From Isoetes taiwanensis (lineage: Eukaryota; Streptophyta; Lycopodiopsida; Isoetales; Isoetaceae), in assembly GCA_021234155.1 (NCBI GenBank), contig JAJEKV010000113.1:680001-744000 (forward strand): DNA of 64,000 nucleotides. The letters run 5' to 3'. The notes under the pieces are model-generated. The model saw only the letters and a program-made list of their open reading frames with translations, did no database searches and had not been told where the DNA came from. Made by a program: the position numbers and the translations under genes. Positions 53,319-63,549 of this stretch are shown in pieces; positions within the stretch are counted from its first letter, which is position 1, and the number at the start of each line of letters is the position of its first letter.

Positions 53319-53798
53319 ATGACAGATAATTCTGTTAAAGGCAGCAGAAAGCGTAGAGAGTTTACAGACGAAAATCAGATTCCAGGCATAAAGTTTCGTA
53401 AATATGAGGAATGTGGATCTGAAATGGAGGATGTTTCAATTGATTTGTGTGATTATGAAGTTAAGGATGAATGCAGTACTGTTGAGGATGGCAGACTGGG
53501 CGATGAAGAGGCGAAATTATCAGAAATTGAAAGTTCTGATAATCGAACAACCGCAGATTCTAATAGAAAATGGCATCCGGCATTGAAATATATTACCATG
53601 GACGCGTCGATTGAAGATAGCGGAAAAACATTTGTGCTTTCGTCTGGACGCCGCAGCCTTGAGGAGGAGGCCAAATTCGGCATTCGTGCCTCCACAATCG
53701 ACGATGCATTTGAACAGTATTTTGCTAATTCTGATTTTCATGCATTTGGTAGGCCCCTAAGAGAAGACCAATCCACTTACAATACATGGCGACTTTGA
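53319..53798 (+). CDS. Putative small nuclear protein, unrecognised
   Basis: 159 codons from the ATG at 53319, which follows a good splice acceptor. The N-terminus has a basic cluster GSRKRREF that could be a nuclear signal. Residues 25-90 are strongly acidic. The C-terminal half (WHPALKYITMDASIEDSGK, SSGRRSLEEEAKFGIRAST, then IDDAFEQYFANSDFHAFGRP) looks folded and conserved in style, but I do not know the family. A further exon is possible, since a GT follows near 53747 (GCATTTGGTAGG). Codon use is gene-like, and the promoter and 5' intron are duplicated elsewhere in the window. A real host gene or recent pseudogene. Confidence 0.5.
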   Translation: MTDNSVKGSRKRREFTDENQIPGIKFRKYEECGSEMEDVSIDLCDYEVKDECSTVEDGRLGDEEAKLSEIESSDNRTTADSNRKWHPALKYITMDASIEDSGKTFVLSSGRRSLEEEAKFGIRASTIDDAFEQYFANSDFHAFGRPLREDQSTYNTWRL

Positions 53799-54544
53799 GG
53801 AGTATTTTGCTTTACCTTTTTAAGGGTTGCGGCTCCCTTTGCATACAAAAAGCCCCCACTTTTGTACTTCTGGAATAGGGCTAATGTTAAAATAACATGA
53901 CCAATTTCTATCTCTCTATCTCACCAATTTGGTTAAGTAGATACATTATTCATGGCCTTGAAGAAGTTGTAAATTAGACACTTTCCTATAGTCATAACAC
54001 TTCAATAAATATAATCATAGCGCCTCAAAAATATATTTTTGTTTCCCTTTGCATACAAGCAAGCAATTTTGTGACTATAACTAGTAGAGGAAGCATGGCA
54101 TTGCCCGGAGAAGTATAGCTTTAACTCGTAGCTATTAAAGGAGTTGCTATGTTCATTGGAAATCATTTGGGATAGCAATGAGTATAATATCTATAGTTTT
54201 ATCCAAAATTAACAAAGCTACTAAATAGAAAAAGGCACCAGCTAAGTCTATGTCTTCAAATATGATCTCGTATACTTTACTTCGTCCAAGTTACTTTCAC
54301 AAGGACTTTCGAGATGAGGCTAATGATAAATATAATTTCCCACGAAACACTAATAAATCGGTATTGAGCAATATTTTAGCTAGACCATGACAAGGACGTG
54401 AATGTGTAATCATTTAGGGACTAAAATTTGTGATAAGCCAGCAATAAAGAGATTTGAAACAGAGATTTGGATCAAATTAGGCAATAAAGAAAGACTTAGA
54501 TCAAGCAGAGCTCAGATTCATGTGGAATGAAGAGGGAAAAGGAG

Positions 54545-54811
54545 ACTGATTTGAGGAAAAGATGGAGAAGAAGATGGAAGTATGGGGGAATTGCTCTGTT
54601 CTGCCGCTGTTTTCCACCAAATCACTGTGGCACAAACATGACAATTTCTTTCTCTTCAAGACAGATGGGTGTATGGGTTTTTAGATTCCGATGGCCAAGA
54701 ACTCTGTCCTGATGCTGATTCAAGTTTCAGCTTGATAACTCTGCAAAATGCACGCATTCAGGATGCCTGGAGTAGACTCCGACACACAGCTCGCATTCTT
54801 AAAGCTGGATG
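54545..54811 (+). pseudogene. Gene-like open segment, unrecognised
   Basis: In the frame of 54559 a protein-like sequence runs through QDRWVYGFLDSDGQEL, CPDADSSFSLITLQNARI and QDAWSRLRHTARILKAGWKN, with one TGA at about 54640. It lies 750 bases downstream of the 53.3-kb gene on the same strand and may be a later exon of it. No family recognised. Confidence 0.35.
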
Positions 54812-55029
54812 GAAGAACACATAGAAGACGCGACCAATAAGCTTCAGAAACCATTTACTCTTTTCACAGAATTGGGCAAATCCGACAAGGAGCCAGGATA
54901 CACGGTGCAAAGAAAGGGATCGATTTTTTTAGAAACAGCATATTTAGTCATTTATGAATCTGCAAAAATGGCTGGCAGTTATTCATGGAAGATATGGGTG
55001 ATCCGGTGTGGGAAGATAGCTTCCAAATT

Positions 55030-55423
55030 GTGATTTCGAGGAGCCCATCTACTGCCGGACTTATTTCTGTTCAATCCGAGGGATGGATCTGCTTGGTTCG
55101 TTGTAGCCCTAAGGAGGATGCAAGGCATTGATCAAATGTTTTTCCTTTTTGGTGTTAAAAAAAGCAAAAACAACTTCCCAGTGAAGTGACAGAGACTCTT
55201 CGTAAAGTTCAAAGGTGTCTTGTGCCATACATTGGTACTTTTTCGTTCTACATCACATGGCACCCAAAACCTGCCTGAACAACTGATTCAAACAAAATTT
55301 GTGTGTGTGTGAAAAAATGTCACATGTGAGTTTAAGAGCCTATTTTTTGCTCTACGTATATGCAGCAAAAAGTGTTCTTTAAACAAACATGAGATTAGCT
55401 AGGCCTAAGCTCCTGATCAAGCT
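55030..55423. other. Non-coding DNA
   Basis: Nothing recognised. Confidence 0.3.
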
Positions 55424-55575
55424 CGATCCTTTCACCCTAGTCATTTGTTGGTGATCCCACACTAAGTGGGGTGCCCAAAGCTTAGAAACTACGGACTACG
55501 TGATCCTTTCATCTCGTCATTTGTTGGTGATCCCACACTAAGTGGGGTGTCGAAAGCTTAGAAACTAACTACGTA
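55424..55575. repeat. Tandem duplication of about 72 bp
   Basis: GATCCTTTCA...GTCATTTGTTGGTGATCCC, then ACACTAAGTGGGGTG and AAAGCTTAGAAACTA, occurs twice. Confidence 0.85.
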
Positions 55576-56035
55576 ATCGACGGGAGGAGGGGCATTTTGC
55601 CTCCTAGGGCCTCGAGGCGGTTATTAAGTGATGCGCGTAAATGTGGGTTCAAATAAATACCTTTATAAAATTAATAAATGCTACCACATGTGGTCTCGCA
55701 CCCTTATGAATAGAAACCCATTATTAAGCGATTGCATTGTGCTTGAACATTAATGGAACCAAACCTGAAGGTTGGAACTAGAAGCGTTGCGCTGAACTTG
55801 GCACCGCTTACAAGTTTCTTGTATTTATTAAGTTCATCGTTGCCATGTACTATGGAACCAAAATGCAATTGCATATGTCTTGACATTTTGGATAGTGAAT
55901 TGCGTTTAGGACCGTTAGTGTGTGTTTCAATAAAATAATGTGGTTAACATAATAATGCAAGTAAGTTTAAACAACTGGGCAATTCTAGGGTTACAACTAC
56001 CACAAAAGCACCGAGCATTTCAATTTTTACATCTT

Positions 56036-56350
56036 TCTGTTCTAGTTGAGATTTAGAAAGTTAATAATTTGGTTCAACGTCTGTAAACGTCTACAGATAT
56101 GTCAAATGATTGATTGAAGCCTTTAGGTCTACACATTGAATGTAGATATAAGCTTTACTTAAACATACATATGCGAGGAGTACGACGTTTATGGGTACAT
56201 CACCTATAAAAGCATTGGGCTCTAATGCTCATCTCAGTCCGATCTAGTTGAGATTTAGAAAATTGTGAAAACTTATGGATGTTCTTTGAGTTCAACGCTT
56301 ATAAACTCTACATATAAGGAAAATGATTGACTGAAGCCTTAAAATGTACA
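56036..56350. repeat. Direct repeat of about 110 bp, 205 bp apart
   Basis: TCTAGTTGAGATTTAGAAA, TTCAACG, TAAA..TCTACA, AATGATTGA and TGAAGCCTT occur in the same order at 56040-56150 and 56243-56350. Confidence 0.65.
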
Positions 56351-56654
56351 TGTTGCGTGAATATATGAACTTAAAAAGCTTGCAGCCTCAACCTTCAACT
56401 TATGTAATATGAGAGAAATTTACTGCAATAATGCGTGGCAAGAAATAAGTACCTAGGTGCTATAGAGTAAACAAATCCCAATCTAGAATAGAACTTACTC
56501 AAGAAGCTAGTAATAATGTGATAAGAATAAGACATGAGAAATTAAAGATTCAAAGATAAGACATGAACAAAAATGTATGCCATGTAAAACTGCACCATCG
56601 AATATGTCACCCAACTATCTAGGGTTCCCATGTGTATTCAGTTTGGATATAAAG

Positions 56655-56775
56655 CTTGACAAAATGTTTCGTTGTCTTCATGCAAGGACTCAAGAGAGGA
56701 ATATAAATGAATGACGACAAAATGTTTCATTATCATCACAAGGATCCAAGAAGAGGAATATAAATGAATGAGGAA
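56655..56775. repeat. Tandem duplication of about 60 bp
   Basis: GACAAAATGTTTC, AAGGA, AAGA and GAGGAATATAAATGAATGA occur twice in succession. Confidence 0.75.
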
Positions 56776-57603
56776 GCCACCTATTCAATCTAATCCATTT
56801 TGAAACAGAAGGGATTGCTATCACAGTTATACTTTTCTCTTTGCAAAAGCGTGTTGGAAGGAATTACAAAATTGAGAAGAATACACGGAATCATATCTGG
56901 ACACTCCTAATGCAATGCAATCTCTTTAGCACAAACTATGTCAATTTCTTGTTATGTAACAATATGCATTATGATGTAAGATCCATAGCCTGTTTGAAGC
57001 TTTGCTTTCTAGTTCCACATCTGCAGTTGTCTCCCCACGCGTCGTTTTAATGGCCATGTCGCCTCCCTGTTACTTAGTTCCTTCAACCAATCATGCATAA
57101 TACGAACTAGTACGTCTTATTCATGTATATCACAAAAAATTGTTCGGCATGCAAAACATATAATCATACGGTCATTTTGCTATGGTTTTCATATGATTGT
57201 GGTATTGTATTTCTATGAGGGTATGCTAGTAATATTTATAGAGCGCGTTTGCATTTCTAGTTAGTTTGCCCTCCTAACATTTGGTTTGGACATGCATGCC
57301 TATGCCCATGCATGCATAGCACCTTCTCTCTAGTCAATGCATGCAGACACCCCTTCTCACCCAGTCAATCCTAGGTTTCTATGGCTGCTTTTAGCAAGAC
57401 TGACTTGAGACAAGAGCAAGGGCCCTAACCAAAAGCAATAGATAGCTTGAATGTTGATATCGTAACAAATGTTATAAGTTGCTGACGTTTTCTTGCAATG
57501 GCATCGCTTTTAAATCATGTCAAGGCTCGTACATGCAACCATGATAATGGTAATACGGTAAAGCCATATATATGTGGACAAATATCACACAGATTCACAT
57601 CGG
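56776..57603. other. Non-coding DNA
   Basis: Only short frames without domains. Confidence 0.3.
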
Positions 57604-60210
57604 GGGGAGGAAGGAAGGAAGGAAGGTATTTTTATCGTCCACGGAGACCAATCGGTCTATGGGACCCAATACAAAAGCGCAGCAAGCGGATTACTACCCG
57701 GATTAAAAACCCCGCCCGGCGCGGGTTTTCGAGGAAAACTGCGGGCGAAAGAATCGGCCTGTGACAAAGCTGTTCCAATATACTGAAATGCAAAACACAC
57801 AAATATATACACTCATGTATGCAGACCGTAGTGCCCGATCGTGGGTAGCCGGTGAGGACAAAGGTGGGCTCGCGAGATCCAAGACTCACTGAATGTGCGA
57901 CCCCGAGCACGCGTCTTGGCGGTGTGTTCATCAACAAATGTAGGGGCAAGTCCGTACCGTACTAAGGGAACGATATCGGCCCTGGATCCGTGAATCTTTG
58001 CCGGACAACTCGGAAAGTGTGAGACTCATCCTCAATGGCACCCATTTGATAAAGACTTGACAGAGCCCGTCTGGCGGGGCTCCCCAATCCACCTCGCCTG
58101 CCTCGATTAGGAGATGGTGGGCACTGTCTTGAATGGAGGCAATGAGTCTCAAGGCCGTTCGGGGCAGCCGGAACGCAGTAGAGGCCGGGCCCCGCCAACG
58201 GGGTTGATGTGCTCCTTGTAATGGGCGTTTTGACCTGCTCTAGAGCGCCGGGGTCCCGAGCTTGCCAAGGAAGCAAGCGTCCGGTACTTCCGCTGAGCTA
58301 TCACGATCGGCCTCTGTGTCCACACACTGCGACGATCCATTGCTCCCAGACGTTCCATCTGGCGAACCACTCGATCTCTTTACCCTCCAACAAAATTCGA
58401 GCGGCTGCGGGCCCATTGCCACAAAGATAAGCCAGGTGGGAGCCGAGCATCACCCATATTAACCACTTTCAAAATAGGCGATGTGTCTATCAAGGGCTGC
58501 CAGTTGGCCGCAAGAGTCCAGTTTCCTCGCAGTAGCATCCGATAGGGGACTGAAGGTTTCACCCCGAAAGTGCGTGCAAAAATGCCTTCGCACCTGCTCC
58601 CAAGTCATTCCAGTCGCCAAAGAGACGACCGGGCCCCAAACCTCGACCCCCTCTGAAGGGCCGAGGGCTCGACCGGAGCCCGGCGGATGTGACCGATGGC
58701 CCCAATCATAGAGCTCTGCCCGGTGATTTGTTGTTTTGCATGGCATAAAGCGCTTTCAGGCTCACGTCACCAAGAAGCGGATGGACGCCTCCTAGCAGAG
58801 CGAGGAGGGGAACTCCACCCCTAGGTACTTATAGGTGGGCGCGACCTCCACAGGCTGTCCCCGATATGTGAGTGCCGGAGGCATGGGGTGGCGTGAAGAG
58901 GATATGAGAACCACCTGGTCTTGGCCGATTCACGCCGCATGTCCAGTAGCTTTGCGGGGAATGTGTCTAGGGCATCCGGATGAGGCCGCATAGCCTCGGG
59001 TGTGGGCGGAAAGGTCAACATCGTCCGCATAAATAAGCTGGAGTATGACCTGATGCAAAAGTTGTATGCCATCCTCCCATGCTCAGTAAGCCAGGGCTCT
59101 AACTGGTCAATGTAGAGGCCAAAAAGTGTTGGTGAGAGGGGCAGCCTCCGGGACCCGATACCTCTTGGTGAATGCTTGGCCCGGTCGGTACCGCGACACG
59201 CCAAAACAACTCTCATACGACTGTATATGGAATTACGCGCAGGCGGCAGCCCCATTGACGCAATCTAGCCCATAGCTTTTCTTGGGGGCCAGATCAAAAG
59301 CCTTGTGGTCCACAAAGCAGCAATACAAGTCTTGCCGATGGTTTTGGTTGTCTTCAATCAGTGCCCGCAGTGTAAAGATATGGTCAATCGTTGAGTGGCG
59401 GGGTCTAAAGCCTGCTTGTGTGAGGGCTCGCACATCTGCGCCTACGCCCGGCCGGGTGAATCGCTTTCGAGAATGCCGATAACGGTTTGGCAAATCTTGA
59501 ATCCGACCATGATCGTCCGGTAATTGGCGGGACAGTGTGGGTCACCCGCCTTGTGAATGGGGACAACCCTGCTTGTGGTCCATTGTTGGGGGAAACCTTC
59601 CTGCAATGCTCTGTTGAACAGAGTAGTGAGAATCGGCACCAGCGGCTGCCCTGCCCATTTGAGTAACTCGGCCTGCATACCATCGAGGTCAGCTTCCTTC
59701 CCATTAGCCAGCCGTTGCAGGCCCTCCACAACATCCTCCTCTGCGAGAACCAATGGGGGGCCATCCTGTGGGGGTATGGGCGTACGCATCCCTTGTGGGT
59801 CATAGAGCCGAAAGTACTATTCCCACTACCCGGGTGTGATGTCCCCTGTAGGCTGGGCTGGCCTTCGAAGCACTCTACGCCAAAAGGTCCAAGGATGAGT
59901 GTCCAGCAGGCCGAACATCTCCCCCTAATGTCTGGCAAGGTACCGCGCAGTTGGGCACGGTAGTGTGTGGTGGCCTGCAAGCGGGTACCTGGATCCAGAA
60001 TGTGACGGAGCTGGCGCTTGCGTTCTTTACACTCCACAGCAAACCACCAGTTACGCAGAAATGTTGCTGTCCCTGAGCGGCGACGCGGGGGGGTTTCCCA
60101 AAGCACCTGTCCACTGCATCCCGTAATAGTTCAGTCAACTGGTCTGTCTGCTGCTCTAGTGTGGGGGTCCGCAGAATTGCTGGCAGGGCGTCCATGAGCA
60201 TCTTGATGAA
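57604..60210 (-). mobile_element. 5'-truncated LINE with (GGAA)n tail
   Basis: The 3' end is marked by (GGAA)n at 57606-57626, then TATTTTTATCGTCCACGG on the plus strand, the family's terminal sequence. The ORF2 linker, RT and C-terminal region follow on the minus strand to about 60210, where copia LTR sequence begins. Clearly related to the LINE fragment at 39.1 kb. Confidence 0.88.
57960..60201 (-). pseudogene. LINE ORF2 (RT and C-terminal domain), multiply frame-shifted
   Basis: Pieces in order are: linker 60201-59875; RT start 59789-59442 (GLQRLANGKEADLDGMQAEL, RVVPIHKAGDPHCPANYRTI); 59493-59233 with QAGFRPRHSTIDHIFTLRA and motif A CFVDHKAFD; 59255-58821 with motif B LPLSPTLFGLYIDQLEPWL; and motif C YADD read from another frame at about 59013-59036. 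Next are YKYLGVEF at about 58815-58840 and 58746-58459 (GVEVWGPVV). The C-terminal domain (ASIQDSAHHLLIEAGE, IEDESHTF) matches the fragment at 39.3-39.6 kb. All RT motifs survive, but at least six frame changes interrupt them. The region is GC-rich, where base-calling errors are a real possibility. Confidence 0.82.
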
Positions 60211-60225
60211 CTTGAGACCAATATA

Positions 60226-60787
60226 TGCAAACTACTAGTCAATTTTCCTAGCAACAATCATTCACAATGCAATGATAACTTGAATAGTAGTGCCTTAGCA
60301 ACAATGAATGAAATTAACCATTAAACTATTGAGAAAATATTCAACGGTTACTGTTCATTTGAGATTGACCAGGTTACTATAGATGCATTGACCGAATTCT
60401 TTCTGCTCCAATTTGAACTTTAATCAATCGAATGCCTCACTGCACATGCCGGAAATGCCTGTAATTCACTATGTATTGAATGATCCCAATATGGGATATA
60501 TGTACAAGATTCTCTTCGTCGGTTTTGGCTACAGAATCGACCGACTCTGATGTGTTTCATTTTGAATGGTTTTTGGCTCCATGTCGGTCGCCTTCACCTC
60601 TTGAACATATTTAGCATTAACTATTTACAATTAACCATTGAACAATGGTTCATATTTACACCGATGGCATAACCATAATATACTAGGTTAATATGAAGTT
60701 ACCTAGGTCTTGTGAATTCTTCCATGGTCATAACCATTTGCATGCAGTTCTCAAAATATATGATGAACCTACCCATAAATATCAACA
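60226..60787 (-). repeat. copia 3' LTR
   Basis: The 5' edge of the LTR (minus strand TGTTGATATTTATGGG) is fixed by the adjacent polypurine tract. The outer edge is placed at GTAGTTTGCA (60226), where LINE coding sequence stops soon after. The other LTR is outside the window. Confidence 0.65.
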
Positions 60788-62125
60788 CTCCTCCATCATA
60801 TATTCTTCAGCAAACATTACCCTTTTTGAAACTGAGTTTGTTGATAAGCTTTCTGCTGAAACATTCATAGCCTGTTTAAACTTTACAAACTTATTTTCAA
60901 CTAAAGCCTTTGTAAAGATGTCTGCAATCTGTCTTGTAGTGTGTACATAACACATTTGTATATATCCCTTTGCTGCCAGATCTCTTATAAAATGAACATT
61001 TAGCTCAATATGTTTGGTCCTGTCATGATCTACAGGATTTTTGACAATGGCCATGCAACTCTGACTGTCAGTGAAGATTTTAGTGGCATTTCCTTGAGCA
61101 CATTCTAACTCATCAATTAGTCTTCTCAACCAAGCAATTTCTTTAGCCACTAATGATGCAGCCACATATTCAGCCTCAGCTGTTGACATAGCTATGGCAC
61201 TTTGTTCCTTTGTTCTCCAAGCTATTACACCTCCTCCTAACATGATCACATACCCTGATGTGGATTTCCTACAGCTCAAGTCTCCTCCCCAGTCAGCATC
61301 ACTAAATGCTTCTAATTTTAATGTAGATGAGTTGAATATTAATCCATCATTCATGGTTCCTTTCAAATACCTAAGTATTCTTTTCCCTGCTATCCAGTGC
61401 TGCTTACTAGGATTGTGGTTTCTCCTACTGAGAATATTTACTACATAGGCAATGTCTGGCCTTGTATTGTTTGCTAAGTAAAGTAGGCACCCTATAAGTG
61501 CACGATATGGGTTCTCTTCCATTTCCTTCCTTTCAGCCTCTGAAATTTCCACTTCTGCTGTGAGTTTGTGACCTGGAACTATAGGAGTTCTGACTGCATT
61601 TGCATGTTCAAGGTTAAATCTCTTTAACATATTGTCAATGTGTCTATATTGTGTAAGCTTTAAAACCTTTTTCTGCCTATCTCTTGTGACCTCTATCCCA
61701 AGAAAGTGTTTCAATTCTCCAAGATCTGTCATTCTGAACCTGTTCTTAAGGATCTCCTTGCAATGGTTCAAGCATATAGTACTATTTGCAAACATGATGC
61801 AATCATCTACATAGAGTGCAATTAAACAATATTCTCCTCCATTTCTGAACCTGTATAGATTGCCATCATTCTGCAACTTTTCAAATTTTTGTTCTCTAAG
61901 ATATTTGTCAATACAGTTGTACCATTCCCTGGGTGATTGCTTTAGTCCATAAATAGCTCTATTTAGCTTCCATACTGTGTTCTTTCCTTGTTCAAACCCA
62001 GCTGGTTGCTTTAGATAAACATTCTCCTCCAACTTTGCATTTAAAAAAGCAGTCTTTACATCCATGTGATGTACTTCTAGGTCTCGAGCATTAGCTATAG
62101 ATAATAGCATTCTAAGACTTGTCAA
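60782..62125 (-). CDS. copia reverse transcriptase and RNase H, intact
   Basis: A 447-residue frame has all motifs: VHHMDVKTAFLN (motif A), LKQPAGFEQGKN, AIYGLKQSPREWY, the catalytic LYVDDCIMF (motif C), and LKHFLGIEVTRD. RNase H follows with FSDADWGGDLSCRKSTSGY, STAEAEYVAAS, IFTDSQSCMAIVKNP and DRTKHIELNVHFIRD, supplying all four acidic residues. It ends normally after the tether region. The TGA stop (60782-60784) lies within the LTR. The frame probably continued upstream from the 62191-63150 segment, with a shift at about 62130-62190. Confidence 0.96.
   Translation of the reverse strand: MTSLRMLLSIANARDLEVHHMDVKTAFLNAKLEENVYLKQPAGFEQGKNTVWKLNRAIYGLKQSPREWYNCIDKYLREQKFEKLQNDGNLYRFRNGGEYCLIALYVDDCIMFANSTICLNHCKEILKNRFRMTDLGELKHFLGIEVTRDRQKKVLKLTQYRHIDNMLKRFNLEHANAVRTPIVPGHKLTAEVEISEAERKEMEENPYRALIGCLLYLANNTRPDIAYVVNILSRRNHNPSKQHWIAGKRILRYLKGTMNDGLIFNSSTLKLEAFSDADWGGDLSCRKSTSGYVIMLGGGVIAWRTKEQSAIAMSTAEAEYVAASLVAKEIAWLRRLIDELECAQGNATKIFTDSQSCMAIVKNPVDHDRTKHIELNVHFIRDLAAKGYIQMCYVHTTRQIADIFTKALVENKFVKFKQAMNVSAESLSTNSVSKRVMFAEEYMMEEC
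60788..60797 (-). promoter_or_regulatory. copia polypurine tract
   Basis: GATGGAGGAG on the minus strand, immediately before the LTR start TGTTGATATT. It overlaps the last codons of pol. Confidence 0.82.
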
Positions 62126-62190
62126 CTTAACAATTGGAGAGTAGGTCTCCTCATAATCCTCTCCCTTTTTCTGGGTAAATCCCTGAGCTA

Positions 62191-63150
62191 CTAGCCTGGC
62201 CTTGTGTTTAAACTTCCATCTGCATTGGTTTTAAGCTTAAAAAGCCATTTGCTACCAATTATATGTTTATCAGCTGTGTATTCAACTATGTCATATGTGT
62301 GTGTATCTCTAAATGATGCCATTTCTTCATTCATTGCATTAATCCACATATCCTTGTCTGGACTAGTTAACACTTCATCATATGATCTTGGGACACTGGC
62401 GTCTTCTGTTATGCTTAGAATATGATCATGCTCAATGTGTATTCCCTGTAATCTTCTACTTTTCCCTGTTTCAGTCCTTCCATATTTGTCTAAATCAATC
62501 TGAGTGTCTTCTAACAGTTTATCAGCTTGGCTTTTCTTTTGTTTGACTAGGTTTTGCTCTTGCTGCCCTGCTTCATTCTCTAGTTCATCTCCTTGTTGAG
62601 TGTTCTCTGCTGGTGTTTCATTTGCATTATCATCCTCTAGTGAGTCATCATCATCTGAATTCACATTGGTAAAGTCTTTGGCCTGTTTGCTCATTGGTTT
62701 TCCTGCTTTATCCTGCTTGTCTATTTCTGCTCCCTTTGTTTCATGTTTTTTGAATCTGTCTTTGTAGGTGACATTTTCATTGAACACCACGTCCCTGCTA
62801 ATGATTATTTGCTTGGTAAATGGATTATAAATCCTGTATCCCTTGGCTTCCTCATCGTACCCTACTAAGTAGCCTACTTCAGCCTTGCTATCCAGTTTCT
62901 TTCTTAATTCATGAGGAATATGAGCATAAGTTAGACATCCATAAGTCTTGAACCTGTCATAATCAATTTTTTCATGACCATCATGCCATAAATTTTGAGG
63001 TACATTACCTTTAATGGCTGCTGTAGGAAGTCTGTTTTGAATAAGAGTGGCAGTCTTCAAGGCCTCCTCCCATAAATGATTAGGAAGTCCACTTTGTTTT
63101 ATCATAGACCTAACTGCATCCATGAGTGTTCTATTCTTTCTTTCGGCCAC
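62191..63150 (-). CDS. copia integrase C-terminus and RT start
   Basis: Begins in AERKNRTLMDAVRSMI, the glutamate-containing motif of the integrase core. It continues through LPNHLWEEALKTATLIQNRL, FKTYGCLTYAHIPHELRKKL and YLVGYDEEAKGYRIYNP (the integrase C-terminal part). A long acidic, Gln/Asp-rich linker and the RT entry (MWINAMNEEMASFRDTHTYD, KWLFKLKTNADGSL) follow. One base is missing between this and the preceding integrase frame at PNKMEW versus the expected QQNG. A second break lies at its end. Confidence 0.92.
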   Translation of the reverse strand: MAERKNRTLMDAVRSMIKQSGLPNHLWEEALKTATLIQNRLPTAAIKGNVPQNLWHDGHEKIDYDRFKTYGCLTYAHIPHELRKKLDSKAEVGYLVGYDEEAKGYRIYNPFTKQIIISRDVVFNENVTYKDRFKKHETKGAEIDKQDKAGKPMSKQAKDFTNVNSDDDDSLEDDNANETPAENTQQGDELENEAGQQEQNLVKQKKSQADKLLEDTQIDLDKYGRTETGKSRRLQGIHIEHDHILSITEDASVPRSYDEVLTSPDKDMWINAMNEEMASFRDTHTYDIVEYTADKHIIGSKWLFKLKTNADGSLNTRPG

Positions 63151-63533
63151 TCCATTTTGTTGGGGCTAAACCTGCAGGTCATCTGTCTTTTGATTCCATT
63201 TGCAATGCAAAACAGTTTATACTTTGTAAACAAATATTCTCCTCCTCGATCTGACCTAATGCATTTCACTTTATTTCTAGTTTCTCTTTCTACCTCTGCT
63301 ACATATTGTTTGAAAGCTTGTAATGCTTGGGATTTTCTTGCAAGACAATAAACTTTGCATTTTCGAGAATAATCATCTATGAAAGTGATAAAATACCTCT
63401 TGTTTGATCTGCTCCTTATGTTTAGGGGTCCACAAAGATCTGTATGCACTAACTCAAGAATATGCTTGGCTCTATTTGTTGACTTCTTGAAAGGCAGTCT
63501 GTTTATTTTACCAAGCATACATCCTTCACACAT
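63102..63533 (-). CDS. copia integrase core, first two catalytic residues
   Basis: CEGCMLGKINRLPF provides the zinc-finger cysteines. VHTDLCGPLNI and IRSDRGGEY supply the two catalytic aspartates, with ITFIDDYSRKCKVY between them. The third catalytic residue falls just past a one-base deletion (at about 63160) and is read in the next frame. Confidence 0.92.
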   Translation of the reverse strand: MCEGCMLGKINRLPFKKSTNRAKHILELVHTDLCGPLNIRSRSNKRYFITFIDDYSRKCKVYCLARKSQALQAFKQYVAEVERETRNKVKCIRSDRGGEYLFTKYKLFCIANGIKRQMTCRFSPNKMEWPKERIEHSWMQLGL

Positions 63534-63549
63534 AAGTTTGTCTGTCTTA

